From Aquaticitalea lipolytica (GTDB lineage Bacteria; Bacteroidota; Bacteroidia; Flavobacteriales; Flavobacteriaceae): 64,000 nt of DNA. The notes below the pieces were generated by a model that worked only from the letters and a program-made list of their open reading frames with translations, searched no databases and had not been told where the DNA came from. Position 1 is the stretch's first letter; each line of letters starts with the position of its first letter. The translations under genes and the position numbers were made by a program. The stretch covers positions 62,001-126,000 of the forward strand of contig NZ_BMIC01000007.1 of assembly GCF_014641635.1 (NCBI RefSeq), given 5' to 3'. Shown here in pieces: positions 17,989-24,954 of this stretch.

Positions 17989-18026
17989 ACGCTAATGGCT
18001 AAAAGCCAATAGCTAAAAGCTAAAAG
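17989..18026 (+). repeat. Short GCTAAAAG-type repeat between paaE and paaA
   Basis: The segment is built from GCTAATG / GCTAAAAG units: GCTAATGGCTAAAAGCC at 17991-18007, then two further GCTAAAAG copies up to the paaA start at 18028. A small hairpin (TGGCT, AAA, AGCCA) is possible. Unrelated in sequence to the TGTCA-type hairpins elsewhere in the operon. Confidence 0.6.
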
Positions 18027-18027
18027 A

Positions 18028-18984
18028 ATGAGTGAAGAACAAATAAAAAACCTAGAAGCTCAATTTGAAGCACGTATTGCTCGTGACGAAAAAATTGAAG
18101 CTAAAGATTGGATGCCAGAAAAGTATCGCCAAACACATATCAGGCAAATGTCACAACATGCACATTCCGAAATTGTTGGTATGCTTCCAGAAGGTAATTG
18201 GATAACAAGAGCACCTTCTTTAAGACGAAAAGTGGCTTTATTGGCTAAAGTTCAGGACGAAGCAGGTCATGGATTATACTTGTATTCTGCATGTGAAACA
18301 TTAGGAATTTCTCGCGATGAATTATATGATCAATTACATTCAGGTAAAGCAAAGTATTCTTCAATATTTAATTACCCAACAGTAACTTGGGCAGATATGG
18401 GAGCCATAGGTTGGTTGGTAGATGGCGCAGCCATTATTAATCAAGTGCCATTGTGCAATACATCTTATGGTCCTTATGCAAGAGCAATGGTTCGTGTTTG
18501 TAAAGAAGAGAGTTTTCACCAACGTCAAGGGTATGAAATCATGATTAAGTTGGCAAACGGAACTCCAGAACAAAAAGAAATGGCTCAAGATGCTTTAAAT
18601 CGTTGGTGGTGGCCAAGTTTAATGATGTTAGGACCTACAGATGCCGAATCAATTCACACTGAGCAGTCTATGAAATGGAAGCTGAAGCGAAAATCTAACG
18701 ATGAATTACGTCAGCAGTTTATAGATCAAACTGTGCCTCAAGCAGATTTGATAGGGCTTACAATTCCAGATCCAGATTTAAAATGGAATGAAGAAAAAGG
18801 AAGTTATGATTTTGGAGAAATAAATTGGGATGAATTCTGGCAAGTAGTCAAAGGTCATGGTCCTTGTAATAAAGAACGAATGAATGCAAGAGTTGGTGCT
18901 TGGGAAAGAGGGGAATGGGTTCGTGATGCGGCAATGGCTTATGCAGAAAAACAACAACAAAAGAAAGAAAAACAAGTAGTTTAA
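18028..18984 (+). CDS. paaA: 1,2-phenylacetyl-CoA epoxidase, catalytic subunit PaaA
   Basis: Diiron oxygenase subunit that epoxidises the aromatic ring of phenylacetyl-CoA. 318 aa. Two ExxH diiron motifs are visible, EAGH in [17 protein letters not shown] and ESFH in [13 protein letters not shown], together with the family signature [16 protein letters not shown]. Forms the PaaABCE complex with the neighbouring gene products. Confidence 0.97.
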   Translation: MSEEQIKNLEAQFEARIARDEKIEAKDWMPEKYRQTHIRQMSQHAHSEIVGMLPEGNWITRAPSLRRKVALLAKVQDEAGHGLYLYSACETLGISRDELYDQLHSGKAKYSSIFNYPTVTWADMGAIGWLVDGAAIINQVPLCNTSYGPYARAMVRVCKEESFHQRQGYEIMIKLANGTPEQKEMAQDALNRWWWPSLMMLGPTDAESIHTEQSMKWKLKRKSNDELRQQFIDQTVPQADLIGLTIPDPDLKWNEEKGSYDFGEINWDEFWQVVKGHGPCNKERMNARVGAWERGEWVRDAAMAYAEKQQQKKEKQVV

Positions 18985-18990
18985 TTGTTT

Positions 18991-19014
18991 GTCTCCCTGA
19001 GCGCAGTCGAAGGG
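18991..19014 (+). repeat. Interspersed hairpin repeat (GAGCGCAGTCGA type), copy 1
   Basis: Lies between paaA and paaB. Core TGAGCGCAGTCGA with flanking arms CCCT and AGGG that can pair; preceded by TGTCT. No T tract follows, so it is not a terminator. Confidence 0.75.
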
Positions 19015-19042
19015 TTTTCAAACAAATAATAATAATATAATT

Positions 19043-19330
19043 ATGGCAACAAAAAATTGGCCACTTTGGGAAGTCTTCGTAAGAAGCAAAAATGGGTTAG
19101 AGCATCGTCATTTTGGAAGCCTTCATGCTGCTGATGCAGAAATGGCACTAGAAAATGCTAGAGATGTATATACAAGACGTAATGAAGGTGTAAGTATTTG
19201 GGTTGTAGAGTCTAAACATATAACAGCTTCAAATCCTGAGCATAATGGAGAACTGTTTGAACCAGCACAAGATAAAGTATATCGTCATCCAACATTTTAC
19301 GATTTACCTGACGAAGTAAAACATATGTAA
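19043..19330 (+). CDS. paaB: 1,2-phenylacetyl-CoA epoxidase subunit PaaB
   Basis: Small structural subunit bridging the PaaAC heterodimers in the epoxidase complex. 95 aa, the usual length, with WPLWEVFVRSKNGLEHRHFGSLHA-like N-terminal sequence (family signature WEVFVR and HVGSLHA-type segment). Its stop overlaps the paaC start by one base (TAATG). Confidence 0.95.
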   Translation: MATKNWPLWEVFVRSKNGLEHRHFGSLHAADAEMALENARDVYTRRNEGVSIWVVESKHITASNPEHNGELFEPAQDKVYRHPTFYDLPDEVKHM

Positions 19331-20082
19331 TGAAAGATAATCTTTATAAATACATTTTAGGTATTGCAGATAATAGCCTTATTCTGGGTCAAAGAATGGG
19401 ATCATTAACTGGTCATGGACCAAGCCTAGAAACAGATATAGCTTGTACAAATATCTCTTTAGATTTATTTGGGCAAGTACGTAGTTATTACCAATATGCT
19501 GCTAAAATAGCAGGAGATGGGAGAACTGAAGACGATATTGCAATGCTTCGTAAAGAAAGGGAATATGTAAATGTATTATTGGTCGAGCAACCTAATACAG
19601 ATTTTGCATATACAATGGCTCGTCAGTTTTTGTTCGATGTCTATCATTTATTGCTTTTAAATGAATTGCAAAAAAGTAAAGATTTAACCTTATCTGCAAT
19701 TGCATCAAAGTCTATAAAGGAAGTGAGCTATCATCAACGTTTTTCATCAGATTGGATAAAAAGGCTTGGAGATGGGACAGATTTAAGTCATCAAAAAATG
19801 CAAGATGCTATTGATGCTTTGTGGGCATATACAGACGAATTATTCCACCAAACTCAAGCAGACAAAGTGATGGTAAAAGAGGGTGTTGGTGTTGATGTTA
19901 CAAAATTAAAAGAGACTTATTATAAACAAGTCAATGAGGTTTTAGAAGAAGCTACGCTTAACATTCCTGAATCAAAATATTTTCAAAAAGGAGGAAAAGA
20001 AGGTATTCATACAGAACATATGGGATATTTGTTAAGTGATTTACAATATATGCAACGAACCTATCCAAATATGGAATGGTAG
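19330..20082 (+). CDS. paaC: 1,2-phenylacetyl-CoA epoxidase subunit PaaC
   Basis: Ferritin-fold structural partner of PaaA that does not carry the catalytic diiron site. 250 aa. Family features seen: ILGIADNSLILGQRMG at the N-terminus, TDIACTNISLDLFGQ, and KEVSYHQRFSSDW. It overlaps paaB by one base; paaD starts 4 nt after its stop codon, so the three are translationally close. Confidence 0.95.
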   Translation: MKDNLYKYILGIADNSLILGQRMGSLTGHGPSLETDIACTNISLDLFGQVRSYYQYAAKIAGDGRTEDDIAMLRKEREYVNVLLVEQPNTDFAYTMARQFLFDVYHLLLLNELQKSKDLTLSAIASKSIKEVSYHQRFSSDWIKRLGDGTDLSHQKMQDAIDALWAYTDELFHQTQADKVMVKEGVGVDVTKLKETYYKQVNEVLEEATLNIPESKYFQKGGKEGIHTEHMGYLLSDLQYMQRTYPNMEW

Positions 20083-20085
20083 AAA

Positions 20086-20586
20086 ATGGTAGCAGAAAAA
20101 CAACATATAGACCAAAAATTAGTGTCAATATTAGAAAAAGTTTCTGATCCAGAAATTCCAGTATTGTCAATTATGGACATGGGAGTTGTACGTTCTGCAA
20201 TTATTGAAAATAATATTGTAAAAGTTCAAATTACACCAACCTATAGTGGCTGTCCAGCAATGGATGTTATAGGTGATGATATAAAAGCTGCTTTAAAAAC
20301 AGCAGGATACAATTCCGAAATAGAATTAATTCTATCTCCAGCTTGGACAACCGATTGGATAACACCAAGAGGTAGAAAAGCATTAGAAAATTATGGTATA
20401 GCAGCACCTTTAGATGCTGAAACAGATAAAGATGTTTTATTAAATGGTAAAAGAATAGTAAAATGTACTAATTGTGGTTCAACAAACACCAAATTAGTAA
20501 GTCAGTTTGGTTCTACTGCATGCAAAGCACAATTTCAGTGTGAGGATTGCCAAGAGCCTTTTGATTACTTTAAATGTCTTAAATAA
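20086..20586 (+). CDS. paaD: PaaD, epoxidase Fe-S/diiron assembly factor (DUF59 domain)
   Basis: 166 aa. N-terminal MIP18/DUF59 domain (VSDPEIPVLSIMDMGVVR, TPTYSGCPAMDVI) and a C-terminal Cys cluster with CxxC pairs (CTNCGS and CEDCQE) likely binding metal. PaaD is required for active epoxidase in E. coli, presumably for metal-centre maturation. Conserved order paaABCD. Confidence 0.93.
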   Translation: MVAEKQHIDQKLVSILEKVSDPEIPVLSIMDMGVVRSAIIENNIVKVQITPTYSGCPAMDVIGDDIKAALKTAGYNSEIELILSPAWTTDWITPRGRKALENYGIAAPLDAETDKDVLLNGKRIVKCTNCGSTNTKLVSQFGSTACKAQFQCEDCQEPFDYFKCLK

Positions 20587-20611
20587 AAAGACGTTAGTTC
20601 GAGTGATTTTC

Positions 20612-20636
20612 TGTCAAATTGAGCGCAGTCGAAATC
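20612..20636 (+). repeat. Interspersed hairpin repeat (GAGCGCAGTCGA type), copy 2
   Basis: Between paaD and paaG. TGTCA leader, then TTGAGCGCAGTCGAA with A/T arms. Same core as the copies at 18991 and 21470, in the same orientation. Confidence 0.75.
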
Positions 20637-20675
20637 TAGGAAAATTGTATCAAGAACAAATAAAAAAATATAGGT

Positions 20676-21461
20676 ATGAGTAACAATTCAATTCTATTAA
20701 AAATTGAAAACAAAGTAGCATATATTACGCTAAACAGACCAGAAGTTTTTAATAGTATCAATCGTGAAATGGCATTTTTATTTCAAGATACTTTAGACGC
20801 TTGCGAAAAAAATGAAGAGGTAAGAGCGATTGTTATTACTGGTAACGGAAAAGCTTTTGGAGCAGGTCAAGATTTAAAAGAAGTCACTGACCCAGATTTA
20901 AATCCAGGATTCAAAAAAATTCTAGACGAACATTACAACCCAATAATTACTAGAATTAGAAACATAAAAAAGCCAATTATTGCAGCAGTAAATGGTGTGG
21001 CAGCAGGAGCAGCTGCAAATATTGCTTTAGCTTGCGATATTGTTGTCGCACATGAAAAAGTAAGTTTTATACAAGCCTTTAGTCTTATTGGATTGATTCC
21101 TGACAGTGGAGGAACATTCTTTTTACCAAGATTAATTGGGTTTCAAAAAGCATCAGCTTTAGCTATGTTAGGAGATAAAGTTTCAGCTGAAGAAGCAGAA
21201 AAAATGGGAATGATTTACAAAATAATTCCTTTAGAAAATTTTGAAGAAGAAGTAGAAGCTTTAGCTGTAAAACTAGCCAATATGCCAACCAAAGCGTTAG
21301 GTATGATTAAAGAATTGTTCAACAAATCGATGACAAATACGTTGGAAGAGCAATTAGCTTTAGAATCTAAATTACAAATTGAAGCAGCACAAAGTGAAGA
21401 TTATGCGGAAGGCGTTGCAGCTTTTATTGAAAAGCGAAAACCGAATTTTAAAGGAAAATAA
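20676..21461 (+). CDS. paaG: 1,2-epoxyphenylacetyl-CoA isomerase PaaG
   Basis: Crotonase-fold enzyme converting ring-1,2-epoxyphenylacetyl-CoA to the seven-membered oxepin-CoA, also acting later as a delta3-delta2 isomerase. 261 aa. The catalytic Asp characteristic of PaaG is Asp143 in LIPDSGGT, and the oxyanion-hole segment is NGVAAGAAANIALACD, where crotonase hydratases carry a Glu. Ends in the PaaG-typical AFIEKRKPNFKGK. Confidence 0.93.
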   Translation: MSNNSILLKIENKVAYITLNRPEVFNSINREMAFLFQDTLDACEKNEEVRAIVITGNGKAFGAGQDLKEVTDPDLNPGFKKILDEHYNPIITRIRNIKKPIIAAVNGVAAGAAANIALACDIVVAHEKVSFIQAFSLIGLIPDSGGTFFLPRLIGFQKASALAMLGDKVSAEEAEKMGMIYKIIPLENFEEEVEALAVKLANMPTKALGMIKELFNKSMTNTLEEQLALESKLQIEAAQSEDYAEGVAAFIEKRKPNFKGK

Positions 21462-21469
21462 TATTGAAT

Positions 21470-21495
21470 TGTCACCTCGAGCGCAGTCGAGAGGT
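21470..21495 (+). repeat. Interspersed hairpin repeat (GAGCGCAGTCGA type), copy 3
   Basis: Between paaG and paaH. TGTCA leader, then CCTCGA, loop GCGCAG, TCGAGAGG; the stem CTCGA/TCGAG is perfect. No T tract. Confidence 0.8.
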
Positions 21496-21518
21496 CGATT
21501 GAAAGACAAATATAATAT

Positions 21519-22673
21519 ATGAATGTAGGAATCATAGGAAGTGGAACAATGGGAAGTGGTATAGCACAAGTTGCTGCAACTTCTGGTTGTAAAGTGAAAT
21601 TATACGATACCAATCAAGCGGCTTTAGATAAAGCAAAATCAGCTTTAGAAAAAATATTAGCACGTTTGGTTGAAAAAGGACGTATTGATACAGCTGAAAA
21701 ATCACGAATTCAAAATAATATTTCTTACATAGTTAAATTAAAAGATTTAGCAGATTCAGATTTAACTATTGAAGCCATTATAGAAAGTCTTGATATCAAG
21801 AAAAAAGTCTTTTCAGAATTAGAAACGTATGTTTCTGATGATTGTATCTTAGCATCAAACACTTCAAGTTTATCAATAGCTTCCATTGCAGCTTCGCTTA
21901 AAAAACCAGAACGCTGTATTGGTATTCACTTTTTCAACCCAGCGCCTTTAATGCAATTGGTTGAGGTGATTCCCGCAATACAAACCTCGAAGGAAGTTTT
22001 AGAAAATTCAATCAAAATCATTTCCGATTGGAAAAAAGTAGTCGCAGTTGCCAAAGACACTCCAGGTTTTATCGTCAACCGTGTTGCAAGACCTTTTTAT
22101 GGAGAATCATTAAGAATTTATGAAGAAGGCATTGCCGATTTCGCAACTATAGACCACAGTTTAAAGTCGCTTGGAGGTTTCAGAATGGGACCTTTTGAAT
22201 TGATGGATTTTATAGGCAACGATGTTAATTATACGGTTACTGAAACTGTTTTTACAGCGTTTTACTTTGACCCAAGATACAAACCAGCATTCACTCAAAA
22301 ACGATTTGCTGAAGCTGGCTATTTAGGGAAAAAAACTGGGAAAGGATATTATGATTATTCTGAAGGAATATCAATGCCAAAACCAAAAGAAGATAAAGAA
22401 ATAGCTGAGTTAATATTTAATCGCGTATTAGTTATGCTGATTAATGAAGCTGCAGACGCTTTATTTTTAAATATCGCTTCAGCCAAAGACATTGATAACG
22501 CTATGACCAAAGGCGTTAATTATCCTAAAGGTCTTTTAGCTTGGGCAGATGAAAAAGGTATTAATTGGTGTGTTTCAAAATTAGACGAATTATATAACGA
22601 ATATCATGAAGATCGTTATCGTTGCAGCCCATTATTACGTAAAATGAATAGGGAAAATAAAACATTCTTTTAA
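21519..22673 (+). CDS. paaH: 3-hydroxyadipyl-CoA dehydrogenase PaaH
   Basis: NAD-dependent oxidation of 3-hydroxyadipyl-CoA to 3-oxoadipyl-CoA. 384 aa. Rossmann motif GSGTMGSGIAQ at residues 7-17, the GIHFFNPAPLMQLVEV signature with the catalytic His, and TPGFIVNRVARPFYGE before the C-terminal dimer domain. Shorter than E. coli PaaH (475 aa), lacking much of the duplicated C-terminal domain. Overlaps paaI by one base. Confidence 0.9.
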   Translation: MNVGIIGSGTMGSGIAQVAATSGCKVKLYDTNQAALDKAKSALEKILARLVEKGRIDTAEKSRIQNNISYIVKLKDLADSDLTIEAIIESLDIKKKVFSELETYVSDDCILASNTSSLSIASIAASLKKPERCIGIHFFNPAPLMQLVEVIPAIQTSKEVLENSIKIISDWKKVVAVAKDTPGFIVNRVARPFYGESLRIYEEGIADFATIDHSLKSLGGFRMGPFELMDFIGNDVNYTVTETVFTAFYFDPRYKPAFTQKRFAEAGYLGKKTGKGYYDYSEGISMPKPKEDKEIAELIFNRVLVMLINEAADALFLNIASAKDIDNAMTKGVNYPKGLLAWADEKGINWCVSKLDELYNEYHEDRYRCSPLLRKMNRENKTFF

Positions 22674-23080
22674 TGCAAGGAGAAAAAATACCATATAAAA
22701 TGTTGAGTCAAGATGCCTATAGCCAATGGTTGGGTATCGAGATATTAGAATGTGAAATAGGTAGATGTAAAGTCGCTATGACTATCCGTAAGGAAATGCT
22801 AAACAGCATGAATAAAGCTCATGGTGGTATTAGTTATTCATTAGCAGATACTGCTTTTGGGTTTGCGGCTAATACACATGGTAAATATGCAGTTTCTATT
22901 GAAACAAGTATCAACCATATTGAGGCATTAAATGAAGGTGATTATTTGGTCGCAGAATCTGTAATAGAAAAAGTAAATAATAAATTAGGATTCAATATTA
23001 TTGAAGTTAAAAGAGAAAATGAATTAGTAGCACTTTTTAAAGGTGTTGTTTATAGAACTCAAAAAGATTGGGTAGAGTAA
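22673..23080 (+). CDS. paaI: PaaI hotdog-fold thioesterase
   Basis: Hydrolyses stalled aryl- and acyl-CoA intermediates of the phenylacetate pathway to recover CoA. 135 aa. The catalytic region NKAHGGISYSLADTAFGFAAN carries the usual HGG and Asp of PaaI. Overlaps paaH by one base. Likely homotetrameric in the cytoplasm, from family knowledge. Confidence 0.92.
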   Translation: MQGEKIPYKMLSQDAYSQWLGIEILECEIGRCKVAMTIRKEMLNSMNKAHGGISYSLADTAFGFAANTHGKYAVSIETSINHIEALNEGDYLVAESVIEKVNNKLGFNIIEVKRENELVALFKGVVYRTQKDWVE

Positions 23081-23090
23081 AGTGAATTGA

Positions 23091-23123
23091 TTTGTCATTC
23101 CGTACTTGATACGGAATCCATAT
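23091..23123 (+). repeat. Interspersed hairpin repeat (TGTCATTCCG type), copy 1
   Basis: Between paaI and paaJ. TTTGTC, then ATTCCGTA, loop CTTGA, TACGGAAT (8-bp perfect stem), followed by CC. A near-identical copy lies at 28830-28863. No T tract, so not a terminator. Confidence 0.8.
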
Positions 23124-23131
23124 AAATAATT

Positions 23132-24340
23132 ATGAAAGAAGCATATATCATAGATGGAGTACGCACTCCAATAGGAAGTTATCAAGGGACTTTAGCAGCT
23201 GTTCGTACAGACGATTTAGGTGCTTTAGTTATTGAAGAAATAGTAAAACGAAATCCAAACATACCAAAAGAAGCATACGACGATGTTATATTAGGTTGTG
23301 CCAATCAAGCAGGTGAAGATAATCGTAATGTAGCGAGAATGTCTTCACTTTTAGCAGGATTGCCTTTTACAGTTCCTGGAGAAACAGTTAATCGCTTATG
23401 TAGTTCAGGTTTATCAGCAATCATTCATGCTAACAGAGCAATTAAAGCAGGTGATGGTGATGTATTTATAGCTGGAGGTGTTGAAAATATGACACGCGGA
23501 CCATACGTAGTTGCAAAACCATCAAGTGCTTTTGGAACAGACGCAAAAATGTATGATTCTAGTTTTGGATGGCGATTTATCAATCCTAAAATGCAAAAAA
23601 TGTACGGAACAGATGGTATGGGAAATACCGCAGAAAACCTTGTAGAAAAATATAATATCTCACGTGAAGATCAAGATAAGTTTGCATATTGGAGCCAAAT
23701 GAAAGCTGCCAAAGCTCAAGAAAATGGGCGTTTAGCAAAAGAAATAGTAACAGTTGAAATTCCACAACGTAAAAAGGAACCAATCAAATTTTCAAAAGAC
23801 GAGTTTGTAAAACCAAACACATCTTTAGAAGTACTAGGAAAATTAAGAGGTGCTTTTAAAGCTGAAGGCGGAAGTGTGACTGCTGGAAATTCATCTGGAT
23901 TAAATGATGGAGCAGCTGCAACCATTATTGCATCTGAAGATGCTGTAAAAAAATACAATTTAAAACCATTAGCAAGAATTGTAAGTTCTGCGGTTGTTGG
24001 TGTAGAACCAAGAATCATGGGAATTGGTCCAGTTGAAGCTTCAAATAAGGCATTAGCTAAAGCAGGTTTGACAATGAACGATATCGATATTATTGAGCTT
24101 AACGAGGCTTTTGCTGCACAAGCATTAGCATGCACAAGAGCTTGGGGAATTGCAGATAATGACCCAAGATTAAATCCAAATGGAGGTTCTATTGCTATAG
24201 GTCATCCACTTGGTGTAACAGGAGCAAGAATTGCATATTCTGCTGCATTAGAATTACACCAACAAAACAAAAAGTATGCATTAATTACGATGTGTATTGG
24301 TGTAGGTCAAGGTTATGCAGCAATAATTGAAAGAGTTTAA
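23132..24340 (+). CDS. paaJ: 3-oxoadipyl-CoA / 3-oxo-5,6-dehydrosuberyl-CoA thiolase PaaJ
   Basis: Thiolytic cleavage at two points of the pathway, giving acetyl-CoA plus 2,3-dehydroadipyl-CoA or succinyl-CoA. 402 aa thiolase. Nucleophile Cys90 (NRLCSSGLSAI), catalytic His358 (GHPLG) and Cys388 (MCIGVGQG) are all present. ATG 23132 follows the hairpin repeat by 8 nt. The SDR gene starts two bases after its stop. Confidence 0.94.
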   Translation: MKEAYIIDGVRTPIGSYQGTLAAVRTDDLGALVIEEIVKRNPNIPKEAYDDVILGCANQAGEDNRNVARMSSLLAGLPFTVPGETVNRLCSSGLSAIIHANRAIKAGDGDVFIAGGVENMTRGPYVVAKPSSAFGTDAKMYDSSFGWRFINPKMQKMYGTDGMGNTAENLVEKYNISREDQDKFAYWSQMKAAKAQENGRLAKEIVTVEIPQRKKEPIKFSKDEFVKPNTSLEVLGKLRGAFKAEGGSVTAGNSSGLNDGAAATIIASEDAVKKYNLKPLARIVSSAVVGVEPRIMGIGPVEASNKALAKAGLTMNDIDIIELNEAFAAQALACTRAWGIADNDPRLNPNGGSIAIGHPLGVTGARIAYSAALELHQQNKKYALITMCIGVGQGYAAIIERV

Positions 24341-24342
24341 GA

Positions 24343-24945
24343 ATGAAAATACTTATTATAGGAGGAAACGGAACCATTGGTAAAAAAGTAACTGAAAGAC
24401 TTTCACATAAGCATGAGGTTATAGTAGCTGGGCGACATTCAGGTGATGTTACGGTCGATTTTTCAGATTCAAAATCTATAAAATCAATGTTTGAAAAAGT
24501 TGGAAAACTGGATAGTATTGTAACAATCGCAGGAGATGCTAAATGGGATAAGTTCAATAAGCTTTCAGAAGATGATTTTTACATTGGAATAAAGAGCAAG
24601 TTAATGGGACAAGTTAATGTTGTTAGAATTGGAAAAGATTATTTAAATCCTAAAGGTTCTATTACATTATCAACTGGAATTTTGGCTGACGACCCTGTAG
24701 ATATGACTACGAGTGCTGCAATGGTTAATGGAGCTATTCATAGCTTTGTAAAAGCTGTTGCTTTAGAACTTGAAAATGGAATTAGAATTAATGCTGTAAG
24801 CTCAGATTTAGTTGAAGATGCTTATGAAAAATATAAAGATTATTTCCCAGGAAATACACCTGTACCAATGTCTAAAATAGTAGATGGTTACATCAAATGT
24901 ATTGAAGGAATAATTACAGGAAGAATAATTAGAATAATGGCATAA
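24343..24945 (+). CDS. Short-chain dehydrogenase-like protein lacking the usual Tyr-x3-Lys
   Basis: 200 aa, shorter than classical SDRs (about 250). Nucleotide motif GGNGTIGKKV at residues 7-16 and AGRHSGDVTVDFSD after strand 2 are seen. Where YxxxK is expected, the sequence reads AAMVNGAIHSFVKA, without the catalytic Tyr and Lys. It resembles the small SDR group often annotated only as 'short chain dehydrogenase'. Embedded in the paa operon between paaJ and paaZ; its role in the pathway is unknown. Confidence 0.8.
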   Translation: MKILIIGGNGTIGKKVTERLSHKHEVIVAGRHSGDVTVDFSDSKSIKSMFEKVGKLDSIVTIAGDAKWDKFNKLSEDDFYIGIKSKLMGQVNVVRIGKDYLNPKGSITLSTGILADDPVDMTTSAAMVNGAIHSFVKAVALELENGIRINAVSSDLVEDAYEKYKDYFPGNTPVPMSKIVDGYIKCIEGIITGRIIRIMA

Positions 24946-24954
24946 CGAGTTATT

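Noticed and set aside
23091-23123. Hairpins in the paa operon as transcription terminators
   Set aside because: None is followed by a T tract, and the downstream genes belong to the same pathway and have no promoter box of their own that I can see.
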